Positions 50,720 to 58,753 of a stretch of DNA of 64,000 bases are shown one piece after another. This DNA comes from W-Chloroflexi-9 sp045863195 (lineage in GTDB: Bacteria; Chloroflexota; Dehalococcoidia; UBA2979): the NCBI GenBank assembly GCA_045863195.1, contig BTUI01000015.1, positions 7,745-71,744 of the forward strand. The letters are read 5' to 3'. Every line of letters starts with the position of its first letter. The stretch's first letter is position 1. Below the pieces are notes generated by a model. That model searched no databases. It was given only the letters and a program-made list of their open reading frames with translations, and was not told where the DNA came from. The translations under genes and the position numbers were made by a program.

Positions 50720-50985
50720 CAGTCCTCCCACCTCTCGAAGCAGGTGATCACCACCACCGAGCCGTCGTGCGCGTGGCGCGTCCAGTAGACGGTGTGGTGG
50801 TCCCCGGTGCTCTGCCACCGGGCGTGCTGCGGATCCCACCCGGCGCTGCCGCCCTCGAAGAACGCGGCGATCGCGTCCTCCGGGGTGGTGCCGTGCCGCC
50901 AGGTGATGTGCAGCACGGTGGGCCCGCTCCGGGTCGTAGTAGAAGCGGAACCGCTCACCGCCTGCTTCGACGATGAGCGCATCTC
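50719..50985 (-). pseudogene. Toxin-like gene with an apparent frameshift
   Basis: Two frames share what looks like one small protein. The upstream part, ending near 50927, reads DALIVEAGGERFRFYYDPE with GC-rich third positions. After a one-base shift between about 50921 and 50931 the other frame continues VLHITWRHGTTPEDAIAAFF to a TGA ending at 50719. The annotated-looking single ORF (from 51027) has unlikely codon usage before the join. The start is unresolved. Position and coupling to the CopG-like gene suggest a toxin or partner. It could also be a sequencing error or a real frameshift. Confidence 0.5.
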
Positions 50986-51051
50986 GCCTACCCGCGGGCA
51001 GGGTACCTGACGTACTGCAATTGTCACTACATCCGCATCATGACGCCAGCG

Positions 51052-51354
51052 CTACCGCAGCGGCAGCTGCTCACGCCCGAGCGCGCCACGGAGGAACCCG
51101 AGGCCGTAGCGGAACTTGCCGAGGCCGGTCCAGCGCCCGCGGCTCACGCTCACCGGGAGCACGAGGGCGAGGTCGTCGTCCTCGATGGTGCGGGCGAGGG
51201 TGTCGCGGATCTCGTCCGGGGAGCGGTCCGACTCGACGAGCCAGGTGCACTCGTTCACGGCCCAGTTCGCTACGCCCACGGCCTGGATCGCGCCGGACAG
51301 CGTGGGGTACTCGGCCGCCGGCCGCTGCAGGCGGCAGATGACGCTGTAGAGCAT
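51052..51354 (-). CDS. Cas2/SinR-like small protein (stand-alone)
   Basis: This 100-residue protein starts at ATG 51354. Features such as LYSVICRLQRPAAEYPTLSG, GVANWAVNECTWLVESDRSP and DEIRDTLARTIEDDDLALVL match the ferredoxin-fold of the Cas2/VapD/SinR group: strand, helix, the TWLV strand, helix and DDxLxVL strand. There is no cas1, other cas gene or CRISPR array in the window, so it is not an adaptation protein by context. Some relatives are ribonucleases or toxins. It has its own promoter-like sequence and lies beside the toxin-antitoxin-like pair. Confidence 0.62.
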   Translation of the reverse strand: MLYSVICRLQRPAAEYPTLSGAIQAVGVANWAVNECTWLVESDRSPDEIRDTLARTIEDDDLALVLPVSVSRGRWTGLGKFRYGLGFLRGALGREQLPLR

Positions 51355-51418
51355 CGTTCCGATCCCGTCGTCCGCCTGCCCGGGGAGACAGCGGCTAACT
51401 CGGGGCTGGTCGGGACAT

Positions 51419-51447
51419 AACCTACGCGGCGTCGATCCCGGCGTCAA
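51419..51447 (-). promoter_or_regulatory. Promoter of the Cas2-like gene
   Basis: On the minus strand TTGACG (51447-51442), 17 bp, TAGGTT (51424-51419), with the start expected near 51412. A cluster of six GATC sites lies upstream at 51455-51497. Confidence 0.42.
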
Positions 51448-51508
51448 GAGTTTTGATCATGTGATCGATCAGATCGTTCGCGATCCGATCACCATCTCCG
51501 CGCGACGC

Positions 51509-52243
51509 CTACGCCGAGCCGCTCCGCCACGCCTCGAGGGCGGTGCGCTGCGCTGCGAAGAGGCGGTCGATGCCGTGCATCGCGAGGTCGACGAGGGCGT
51601 CCATCTGCGCTCGAGTGAACGCCTCGCCCTCCGCCGTGCCCTGAACCTCCACGAGGTCGCCGGAGCCGAGCGCGACCACGTTGAAGTCGACGCCGGCGGT
51701 GGAGTCTTCGCGGTAGTCCAGGTCGAGCAGCGGGTGGCCCTCCAGCAGCCCAACGGACGTCGCGGCGACCTGTGTCCGGATGGGCGAGGGACCGGCGCCG
51801 CGGAGCCGTTCCACGGCGATCGCGAGCGCGACCCAGGCGCCGGTGATGCTCGCGGTGCGCGTCCCGCCGTCCGCCTGGATGACGTCGCAGTCGAGCATGA
51901 TCGTCTGCTCACCGAGCGCCTTGAGGTCGATGCACGCCCGCAGCGACCGGCCGATCAGCCGCTGGATCTCCTGCGTGCGCCCGCCCTGCCGGCCGCGTGC
52001 CGCCTCGCGGTCGGAGCGGGTGTGGGTGGCGCGGGGGAGCATGCCGTACTCCGCGGTGAGCCAGCCGCGGCCCTGGCCGCGCATCCAGCCGGGGACGCCC
52101 GCCTCCATGCTCGCGGTGCAGATCACGCGCGTGTCGCCCACGGTGATGAGGACGGAGCCCTCCGCGTGCTTCACGAAACCGGGCTCGATGGTGACCGGGC
52201 GCGCCTCGCGCAGGCCGCGGCCGTGTGAACGCTCGAACGCCAT
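51509..52243 (-). CDS. rph: Ribonuclease PH
   Basis: This 244-residue protein is a complete RNase PH: RGLREARPVTIEPGFVKHAE, GDTRVICTASMEAGVPGW, the RNA-binding and phosphate-site EYGMLPRATHTRSDREA and GGRTQEIQRLIGRSLR, CDVIQADGGTRTASITGAWV with the catalytic Asp residues, and a C-terminal GVDFNVVALGSG. It removes extra nucleotides from tRNA 3' ends with phosphate as co-substrate. A strong GAGGAGG lies before the ATG. It is divergent from the cupin gene. Confidence 0.95.
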   Translation of the reverse strand: MAFERSHGRGLREARPVTIEPGFVKHAEGSVLITVGDTRVICTASMEAGVPGWMRGQGRGWLTAEYGMLPRATHTRSDREAARGRQGGRTQEIQRLIGRSLRACIDLKALGEQTIMLDCDVIQADGGTRTASITGAWVALAIAVERLRGAGPSPIRTQVAATSVGLLEGHPLLDLDYREDSTAGVDFNVVALGSGDLVEVQGTAEGEAFTRAQMDALVDLAMHGIDRLFAAQRTALEAWRSGSA

Positions 52244-52350
52244 CGCTACCTCCTCGCGCGGTCGCCTCCGCGCTTGCTCTCACGCTACCCTCGGGCGGCG
52301 TTCCACGCAGCACGCGCATCGCGCCGTGCATCCCTCGAAAGGCACGCTCG

Positions 52351-52737
52351 ATGGCCACCTACCGCCTCTCCGCGGATGACCAGGGCCGGACGCACCTGGA
52401 GCCGCTCGACCTGCTGGGGTGGCCGTTTGAGAACGGCCCCGGCGACTTCAAGGGGGTCGGCGGCGCGGTCCTGGGCGACGCCAGCCGCGTGATGCTGATG
52501 CGCTTCGAGCGCGGCGCTCGCCCCGGCCTCCACCGTGCGGTGCCGTGCTTCGCCGTGGTGGTGGAGGGCGAGGTCGTGGTGAACGACTCCAGCGGCGGCG
52601 AGGTCGTGCTGCAGCGCGGCGACGCGATCCGCGTGGAGACGACGGGCCGCGGCGGCTGGCGTCTCGGCAACCGTGGCGAGGGGTACGCGCTCCTCGCGCT
52701 CACGCAGATGCCGCCGCCCAAGCGCGCCGCCGAGTAG
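52351..52737 (+). CDS. Cupin-fold protein
   Basis: This 128-residue protein is a small beta-barrel: RFERGARPGLHRAVPCFAVV, VEGEVVVNDSSGGEVVLQRG and DAIRVETTGRGG follow the cupin pattern (G..xxxH near the first motif, then GxxxV..GD..). Only one of the usual metal His is clearly present, so it may be a non-enzymatic or sugar-binding cupin. GAAAGG lies 8 nt before the ATG. It is convergent with comEC, 3 nt between stops, and divergent from rph. Confidence 0.68.
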   Translation: MATYRLSADDQGRTHLEPLDLLGWPFENGPGDFKGVGGAVLGDASRVMLMRFERGARPGLHRAVPCFAVVVEGEVVVNDSSGGEVVLQRGDAIRVETTGRGGWRLGNRGEGYALLALTQMPPPKRAAE

Positions 52738-52740
52738 CGG

Positions 52741-55050
52741 TCAGCGCTCGCTGCGCCACCACAGCCGGTCGCCGTCGCTGGTGAAGGTCACGTGGCCGTG
52801 CGCGTGGGTGCGGAGGAAGATCACGCCGGCCGCCTCATACCGTTCGACGACCGAGGCGGCCGGGTGGCCGAACGGGTTCTCCGCCCCCGCGCTGGCGATG
52901 GCCACGGCCGGCGAGGTCGCGCGTACGAACGGCTCCGTCGAGGACGTGGTCGATCCGTGATGTGGCACCACGAGGACGTCCACGCCCAGGTCGCGGCCCG
53001 TGGCGACGAGCCACGTTTCGGCGCGCGCCTCGATGTCTGCCGGGAGGAGGAAACGCCGGTCGCCGACCGTGACGAGGAGGACGAGCGACGCGTCGTTCGG
53101 CGTGGCGTGCGCGCGCCCGCGGGTCACGACCGGCGGCGCGAGCACCTCGATGCGGACGCGGTCGCCGAGGTGGATGCGGTCGCCGATGTCGAGCGGCGCG
53201 ACCGGGACGCCGTCGAGGGCGTCGCCGAGCGCGCCGGGTTCGCCGAGGACGGCGTCCACCTCGATCCGGCGCAGCAGTGGCGGCAGCCCGCCGGCGTGGT
53301 CGCGGTCCGGGTGGGTGATGATGACGGCGTCCAGGCGCTGGCGGACGCCCGCGTTCGGGAGCGCACGCAGCACCGCGCCGTCGCTCGGGCCCGCATCGAT
53401 CAGCACGCTCCGCCCGCCGTCCTGCACGAGGATTGCGAGGCCCTGGCCCACGTCGAGCACCGTGACGGAGGCGAGCGCGGCGGGTGGCCGCAGGACGGCG
53501 ACCCAGAGCCCTGCGGCGACGGCGGCGAGGGCCACCGTCAGCCCGAGGCCGGTGCCGTGCGCCGGGTCGAGCGCGGGATGCTCCCGCGTCCGCCGGTCGA
53601 GCCAGTGGAGGGCCGCCGCGAGCAGGACGACGAACGCGATCCCGAGCGCGAGCGGCGCCCGCACCGGCACGTCCGCTCTGGGGAGGCGGGCGAACAGTTC
53701 GACGACGGCAAGGAACGCCTCTGGTACGAACCGTGCAATCTCGCGGAACGCCGCGGCGCCCGCCTCGGATCCCCCGGCGAGCGCGGCGAGGGCTGCGACC
53801 AGCAGCGTCGCCTCGTAGAGCGGCGCGACGGCGACGTTCGCTGCGACCGTCCACGGGGCGACGCGGTCGAACGCCGCGACCTGCACGGGGAGCACGGCGA
53901 GCGCGGCCCCGGTCGCGGTGGCGGTCGTTTCCACGAGCGCGGCAGCGAGCGGGTGCTGCCACCCGGGCCGGCGTGCGAGCACCGCGTCGCGCAGGACGGG
54001 GGCGATGAGGAGCACCCCGGCCGTCGCGGTCGCGCTCAACTGGAACGCGACATCCCTCGCGAGGAGCGGGTCGGCCGCGAGCATGAGTGTCACCGCGTAG
54101 AGCAGGTAGACCCACCCCGGCGTCCGTCTCCCGCCGAGCGCCGCGAGGCCGACCGCGACCGCCATGACGGCCGCGCGCACGACGGGCGGGTCGGCGCCCA
54201 CGAACACCACGTACGGCGGCAGCAGCGCCAGCGCGATCAGGCCGGCGATGCGCCTCGAGACCACAGAGGTGAGTGCCGCCACGAGCAATCCGAGGAGCAG
54301 CGCGACGTTCTGGCCTGAGACGACCACGAGATGGGTGGTACCGGTGACGCGGAGCGCCTCCGTGATGTCCGCGGGCATCGTCCGCCGCTCACCGACGAGG
54401 ACGCCGGCGGCGAGCGCCGCGCCCGGCTCCGGGAGTGAGCGTTCGATGCGGTCGACGGTGGCGCGGCGGAACGACCGGAGGTGGTCGCGCCAGTCCGGCT
54501 CCGCGTGGCCCTCGCGCTCCCACCAGGTCGGGAACGCCGCGACGACGTAGATGTCCCGGGCGTGCAGGAACGCGGCGTAGTCGAAGTCCTCGACCGCTGG
54601 CGGAGGGCCGAGGTCCGCGACGAAGCGGAGGCGTTCGCCAGCGCGGATCGGGTTGACGGGGGCCGGCAGGGTGAGCCGCAGGCCGCCCTCGAACGTCACG
54701 CCATCGACGCTCACCACCTCGAGGTCCACCCGCGCCCGCGTGCCCGTCACGGTCGCGTCGGCACGGGCGATGCCCTCGACCTCGTGTACGCCGGTGACGG
54801 AGGCGAGCGCGGGCGGCGGCTGCGCCAGGAGCGACTCGACACGCGCATGCCCGGCGGCAGCGAGCGAGACCGCGGCCGCCGCGACCAGCGCGCGCTCCCG
54901 CCCGTCGCGGGTCAGGCTCGCCGCGGCGATCAGGGCAGCGACAAGCGCGGTCAGCCACCACGAGCCGCCGAGGGCGACCCCGAGCACCGTTCCCGCGGTG
55001 TACGCGGCGGCCAGGGTCAGCAGGGCGGGGGCCTTCGCGAGGCCGTTCAC
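52741..55050 (-). CDS. comEC: DNA uptake channel protein ComEC/Rec2
   Basis: This 769-residue polytopic protein is ComEC: an N-terminal DUF4131 region with two or three helices and an extracytoplasmic OB-like domain, the competence domain with LPEPGAALAAGVLVGERRTM and TGTTHLVVVSGQNVALLLG (the family signature), then about seven helices, and a C-terminal metallo-beta-lactamase domain from near 525 with VGQGLAILVQDGGRSVLIDA, ITHPDRDHAGGLP and VVPHHGS. It transports single-stranded DNA across the membrane in natural transformation. The GTG start overlaps the comEA stop (GTGA). Confidence 0.92.
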   Translation of the reverse strand: MNGLAKAPALLTLAAAYTAGTVLGVALGGSWWLTALVAALIAAASLTRDGRERALVAAAAVSLAAAGHARVESLLAQPPPALASVTGVHEVEGIARADATVTGTRARVDLEVVSVDGVTFEGGLRLTLPAPVNPIRAGERLRFVADLGPPPAVEDFDYAAFLHARDIYVVAAFPTWWEREGHAEPDWRDHLRSFRRATVDRIERSLPEPGAALAAGVLVGERRTMPADITEALRVTGTTHLVVVSGQNVALLLGLLVAALTSVVSRRIAGLIALALLPPYVVFVGADPPVVRAAVMAVAVGLAALGGRRTPGWVYLLYAVTLMLAADPLLARDVAFQLSATATAGVLLIAPVLRDAVLARRPGWQHPLAAALVETTATATGAALAVLPVQVAAFDRVAPWTVAANVAVAPLYEATLLVAALAALAGGSEAGAAAFREIARFVPEAFLAVVELFARLPRADVPVRAPLALGIAFVVLLAAALHWLDRRTREHPALDPAHGTGLGLTVALAAVAAGLWVAVLRPPAALASVTVLDVGQGLAILVQDGGRSVLIDAGPSDGAVLRALPNAGVRQRLDAVIITHPDRDHAGGLPPLLRRIEVDAVLGEPGALGDALDGVPVAPLDIGDRIHLGDRVRIEVLAPPVVTRGRAHATPNDASLVLLVTVGDRRFLLPADIEARAETWLVATGRDLGVDVLVVPHHGSTTSSTEPFVRATSPAVAIASAGAENPFGHPAASVVERYEAAGVIFLRTHAHGHVTFTSDGDRLWWRSER

Positions 55051-55610
55051 GGCGCCGGTGCACCCGTGGTGACGCGGTCACGGATCGCTTCGTACACGTC
55101 GGGCGGGAGGATGCCCCGGGTGACGAGGTCGTCGCTCGACACGAACGGCTGCGCCTGGCGCGCGGCGATGATCGCCCGGGACCGCGCGGCGCCGATGCCG
55201 GGCAGCGCCTCGAGGTCCGCGGCGGAGGCGGTGTTGAGGTCGACCAGTCCCCCGTCCGGCGGATCGCCGGTGCGCGGGACGTGGATCTGCTCGCCGTCCA
55301 CCACACGCCGCGCGAGGTTCACGCGGTCCGGTGCCGCGTCCGCAGAGGCGCCGCCGGCCGCCTCGATCGCGTCGACGACGCGGTCACCGGGCGCGAGCGA
55401 GACGACGCCCGGCGCGACGACGGCGCCGGAGACGTGGACGCGAAGCGTGTCGATCTGCCCCGGCGGATCGCGGCGCTCGATCTCGATGCCGGGCGATTCC
55501 TCGATGCGGCTGACCAGGATGGCGAACGCGAGGAGCGCGACCACCGCGAGGGCGGCGTTCAGCACCGTGCGCGCAGACGGGGTGGGGATGCGCCGCCTCA
55601 TGCGGCGCAT
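55047..55610 (-). CDS. comEA: DNA receptor ComEA
   Basis: The start is taken as ATG 55610 (GAGG upstream; 55601 is also possible), giving 187 residues. There is one membrane helix (about residues 16-32), an SLBB domain near 52-110 (VHVSGAVVAPGVVSLAPGDR, VVDAIEAAGG) and a C-terminal double helix-hairpin-helix (LVDLNTASAADLEALPGIGA, RSRAIIAARQAQPF). This is the membrane-anchored dsDNA receptor for natural transformation. It overlaps comEC by 4 nt and is divergent from argF. Confidence 0.92.
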   Translation of the reverse strand: MRRMRRRIPTPSARTVLNAALAVVALLAFAILVSRIEESPGIEIERRDPPGQIDTLRVHVSGAVVAPGVVSLAPGDRVVDAIEAAGGASADAAPDRVNLARRVVDGEQIHVPRTGDPPDGGLVDLNTASAADLEALPGIGAARSRAIIAARQAQPFVSSDDLVTRGILPPDVYEAIRDRVTTGAPAP

Positions 55611-55667
55611 CCTAGCCTCGGAGCGCCGAGGCGGGAGGCGGGCGACAGACATAAGAACGCCCGTCGC

Positions 55668-55673
55668 TATACT
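55668..55673 (+). promoter_or_regulatory. -10 element of the argF promoter
   Basis: TATACT lies in the 123-nt comEA-argF divergent gap, with a predicted start near 55680. No convincing -35 sits at 16-18 bp, so an activator may be needed. Confidence 0.35.
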
Positions 55674-55733
55674 GGTCGTTCCCCAGCCCGGCACGCCCGC
55701 CAGCCGGCTGCGTGCGCATCCGGAGTTCTCACC

Positions 55734-56645
55734 GTGACCGAGCGCGACTTCACCTCGATCCTGGACGTCACCTCCCAGGAACTGCACGGCCTGATCGATA
55801 CCGCGCTCGGCATGAAGCGTGACGGCCCGACCCAGATCCTGCGCGGCCAGACGCTGGCGATGGTGTTCGAGAAACCCTCGCTGCGCACGCGCACCTCCTT
55901 CGAAATGGCGATGCGCCGCCTCGGCGGGCAGGGGCTGTACCTGTCCGGCCACGAGGTGCAGATGGGTGAGCGCGAGCCGGTGCGCGATGTCGCGCGGGTG
56001 CTCTCGCGCATGGTGCAGGCGATCGCCGCCCGCACCTACGCGCACTACACCGTGACCGAACTGGCGAAGTACGCCGACATCCCGGTGGTGAACGCGCTCT
56101 CGGACGATGAGCACCCCTGCCAGGCGGTCGCCGATCTGCTGACGCTCCGCGAGCGCTTCGGATCGCTCGCCGGGCTGCGGTTCGCCTACATCGGCGACGG
56201 CAACAACGTCGGCCGCTCGCTTGCGTACGCCTCCGTGATGACGGGGGCGCACTTCGTCATCTCCGGCCCCGAGGGGTACGAACTGGACGCCGCGACGATG
56301 GCGCGGGTGGCCACGCTGCCCGGCGGCGGGAGCGTGACGCAGGTGCGCGACCCGCACGAGGCGGTGCGGGACGTGGCAGCGGTCTACACGGACGTGTGGG
56401 CCTCCATGGGCCAGGAGCACGAGATCACCCTGCGCGCGGAGGCGTTCCGCGACTACCAGGTGAACGCGTCGCTCATCGCCTCCGCCCCGCCGGACGCGCT
56501 GATCATGCACGACCTGCCCGCGCACCGCGGCGAGGAGATCACCGACGAGGTGATCGAGTCGTCACGGTCGATCGTGTGGGACCAGGCGGAGAACCGGATG
56601 CACGCACAGCAGGCGATCCTCGCGCTGCTCCTCGGCGGCCAGTAG
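55734..56645 (+). CDS. argF: Ornithine carbamoyltransferase
   Basis: This 303-residue protein starts at GTG 55734 behind GGAG. Carbamoyl-phosphate motif FEKPSLRTRTSFEMAM and HPCQAVADLLTLRE are present, as are the OTC-type GQGLYLSGHEVQMGEREPVR and the C-terminal DQAENRMHAQQAIL. The ornithine loop that is normally HCLPAHRGEE reads HDLPAHRGEEI, with Asp replacing Cys. The enzyme makes citrulline from ornithine and carbamoyl phosphate. The substitution leaves open a related amine substrate. It lies 21 nt upstream of cdaA. Confidence 0.88.
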   Translation: MTERDFTSILDVTSQELHGLIDTALGMKRDGPTQILRGQTLAMVFEKPSLRTRTSFEMAMRRLGGQGLYLSGHEVQMGEREPVRDVARVLSRMVQAIAARTYAHYTVTELAKYADIPVVNALSDDEHPCQAVADLLTLRERFGSLAGLRFAYIGDGNNVGRSLAYASVMTGAHFVISGPEGYELDAATMARVATLPGGGSVTQVRDPHEAVRDVAAVYTDVWASMGQEHEITLRAEAFRDYQVNASLIASAPPDALIMHDLPAHRGEEITDEVIESSRSIVWDQAENRMHAQQAILALLLGGQ

Positions 56646-56666
56646 CCGCCTCGGAGGGAGTCGAGC

Positions 56667-57485
56667 GTGCCCGAAATCCCGCAGGGGGTCCGCGACGTCC
56701 TCCTGCGCTTCGACGCCTCCGCCGCCGTCGACATCCTGCTCGTCTCGGGGTCGATCTACTGGCTGCTGCTGCTGGTGCGCGGCACCACGGCGATGACCGT
56801 GCTGCGGGGTGTGGGCGTGCTGCTGGTCGGCGCGTTCCTGCTCAGCCGCATCTTCGACCTGCTGGTGCTGAACTGGATCCTGCGGAACTCGGTCGCCGGC
56901 CTGCTGATCGGCATGATCATCGTCTTCCAGCCAGAGATCCGGCGGGCGCTGGAACGCCTCGGTCGGACCGGGCTGCACTCGTTCCTCAAGAAGGAGGAGC
57001 GGCAGGACGCGCTCAATGTGGTGGTGCGCGCCGCCTTCATCCTCGCGCGGCAGAGCGTGGGCGCCCTCATCGTGATCGAGCGCGAGACGGGGCTGCAGGA
57101 GGTGATCGACACCGGCGTGCCGATCAACGCGGCGATCTCGAACGAACTGCTGCTCAGCATCTTCCCGGAGACCTCCCCGCTGCATGACGGCGCGGTCGTC
57201 GTGCGCGTCGACCAGATCGTCGCGGCCGGCTGCACACTGCCCCTGTCCGAGGCGCCCCTGCCGGCGCAGTTCGGGATGCGCCACCGTGCGGCGGTCGGCA
57301 TCACCGAGCGCACGGATGCGGTCGTGGTGGTGGTCTCGGAGGAGCGTGGCCAGGTCTCGATCTGCTCGAACGGGCGCATGGTCCCCGACCTGGACGAGGC
57401 CCGGCTGAGCCGCCAGCTGCACCGGTTGTTCGACCTCGAACTCACCGAGGCGGCCGCCGACGGCGGCGAGAGGCGCGCCTCGTGA
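56667..57485 (+). CDS. cdaA: Diadenylate cyclase CdaA
   Basis: This 272-residue membrane enzyme has three N-terminal helices (about 22-82) and a DisA_N/DAC domain with the two active-site motifs LHDGAVVVRVD (DGA) and GMRHRAAVGITE (RHR). It joins two ATP to c-di-AMP. The start is GTG 56667, with GGAGGG upstream. The stop overlaps the next gene, cdaR, as GTGA. CdaA in other bacteria is controlled by CdaR and, when present, GlmM; glmM is not next here. Confidence 0.94.
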   Translation: MPEIPQGVRDVLLRFDASAAVDILLVSGSIYWLLLLVRGTTAMTVLRGVGVLLVGAFLLSRIFDLLVLNWILRNSVAGLLIGMIIVFQPEIRRALERLGRTGLHSFLKKEERQDALNVVVRAAFILARQSVGALIVIERETGLQEVIDTGVPINAAISNELLLSIFPETSPLHDGAVVVRVDQIVAAGCTLPLSEAPLPAQFGMRHRAAVGITERTDAVVVVVSEERGQVSICSNGRMVPDLDEARLSRQLHRLFDLELTEAAADGGERRAS

Positions 57486-58753
57486 GCCGGCTCGGGCTCG
57501 ACCCGCGACGCCGAGGCGAGGCGGCGGAGATCGCGCGCGACGCGTGGCGTCGCGCCGCGGCCGCCGTCCGCCGCACGCCGGGGCTGTTCCTCGTGTCGCT
57601 GCTCCTCGGCGTGTCGCTCTGGGTCTTCGTGACCGACACCGAGAACCCGACAGTGCTGGAGTTCTTCCCGCAGCCGATCACCGTCGAGGCCGTGAACGTC
57701 GAGGAGGGGCTGGCGGTTGCGAACCAGCTGGCGACCGTGAACGTGCGCGTCTCCGCGCCCTCCGACCGCTGGGAGGACCTGAGCGCGACGAACATCCGCG
57801 CCTACGTGGACCTGAAGGGGTTCGACGCCCGGTCGCAGGAGGTACCCGTGCTGATCGAGGTGCGCGGGATCAGCGGTGTGCGCGTGGTCGACACCGAACC
57901 GCGCTCGATCACGGTGAACCTCGAAGACCTCGTGAGCCGCACGGTGCCGGTGCGTGCGCGCACGGTGGGGTCGCTGCCCACGGGCTACGAACTCGGCGCG
58001 ATGGCGCCGGCGACGGCCAACGTGCGCGTGACCGGGCCGGAGTCGCTCGTCGCGCTGGTGTCGGAGGCGGCGGCGGACGTGAACGTGACCGGCCTCACGG
58101 TGGGCGTGGAGCAGGGCGTGACGCTGAAGCCGCTCGGCGCGGGCGGTGCCGAGGTGCGCGGCGTGCGCCTGGAGCCGGAGTCGGTGCGCGTGGCGGTGGA
58201 GATCAACCAGAGCACGCTGATCCGGACGCTGCCCCTCACCGTTGAGATCGTCGGCAATCCCGACCCGGGCTTCCGCGTCTCCAGCGTGGTTACCTCGCCG
58301 GCCGCGATCCTCGTTCAGGGGCCGATCGAGGCGCTTCAGCGCATCGACGCCATCGCGCTGCCCTCGGTGAACGTGAACGCTGCGCGCACGGACATCGTGC
58401 GCTCGGTCGCCGTCCCGCTGCCGCCGGGCCTCGCCTTCGTCGACCGGGAGCGAGCCACCGTGACCGTCTCGATTGCACCGATGACGGGCACGCTCCGCAT
58501 GCGCCTGGCCGTGACGACGGAGGGGCTAGTCGGCGGCGCCACCGCCCTCGTCGACCCCGGGAACATCGAGGTCGTCCTGGAGGGGCCGCTGCCGGTGCTG
58601 AACGCGCTGGGCACCGCGGACGTGCGCGCCACCGTGGACCTCATCGGTCGGGTCGGCACCGTGAACGTGCCGGTCGAGGTGACCGTGCCGGAGGGCGTCA
58701 CGCTGGTTTCGGTGCAGCCACAGTCGGTGACGGTTACGATCACATCACGATGA
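57482..58753 (+). CDS. cdaR: YbbR-domain protein CdaR
   Basis: This 423-residue protein has one membrane helix near residues 36-55 (GLFLVSLLLGVSLWVFVTDT) and then about four YbbR repeats, each a beta-rich ~80-residue unit, visible as NVRVSAPSDRWEDL, VPVRARTVGSLPTGYELG and LPLTVEIVGNPDPGF. The domains face outward, and the family modulates the membrane cyclase CdaA. The overlap with cdaA at the front and with der at the back (ATGA) shows one transcription unit. Confidence 0.9.
   Translation: MSRLGLDPRRRGEAAEIARDAWRRAAAAVRRTPGLFLVSLLLGVSLWVFVTDTENPTVLEFFPQPITVEAVNVEEGLAVANQLATVNVRVSAPSDRWEDLSATNIRAYVDLKGFDARSQEVPVLIEVRGISGVRVVDTEPRSITVNLEDLVSRTVPVRARTVGSLPTGYELGAMAPATANVRVTGPESLVALVSEAAADVNVTGLTVGVEQGVTLKPLGAGGAEVRGVRLEPESVRVAVEINQSTLIRTLPLTVEIVGNPDPGFRVSSVVTSPAAILVQGPIEALQRIDAIALPSVNVNAARTDIVRSVAVPLPPGLAFVDRERATVTVSIAPMTGTLRMRLAVTTEGLVGGATALVDPGNIEVVLEGPLPVLNALGTADVRATVDLIGRVGTVNVPVEVTVPEGVTLVSVQPQSVTVTITSR

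Noticed and set aside
50719..51027. A single intact toxin gene reading from 51027
   Set aside because: The first ~35 codons use untypical third positions and give a Ser/Thr-rich string, while the alternative frame reads as natural protein, so a frameshift is more likely.
50360..51027. A BrnT-BrnA toxin-antitoxin pair
   Set aside because: The antitoxin-like protein is CopG-like, but the partner does not show the BrnT fold pattern, so the family name was not used.
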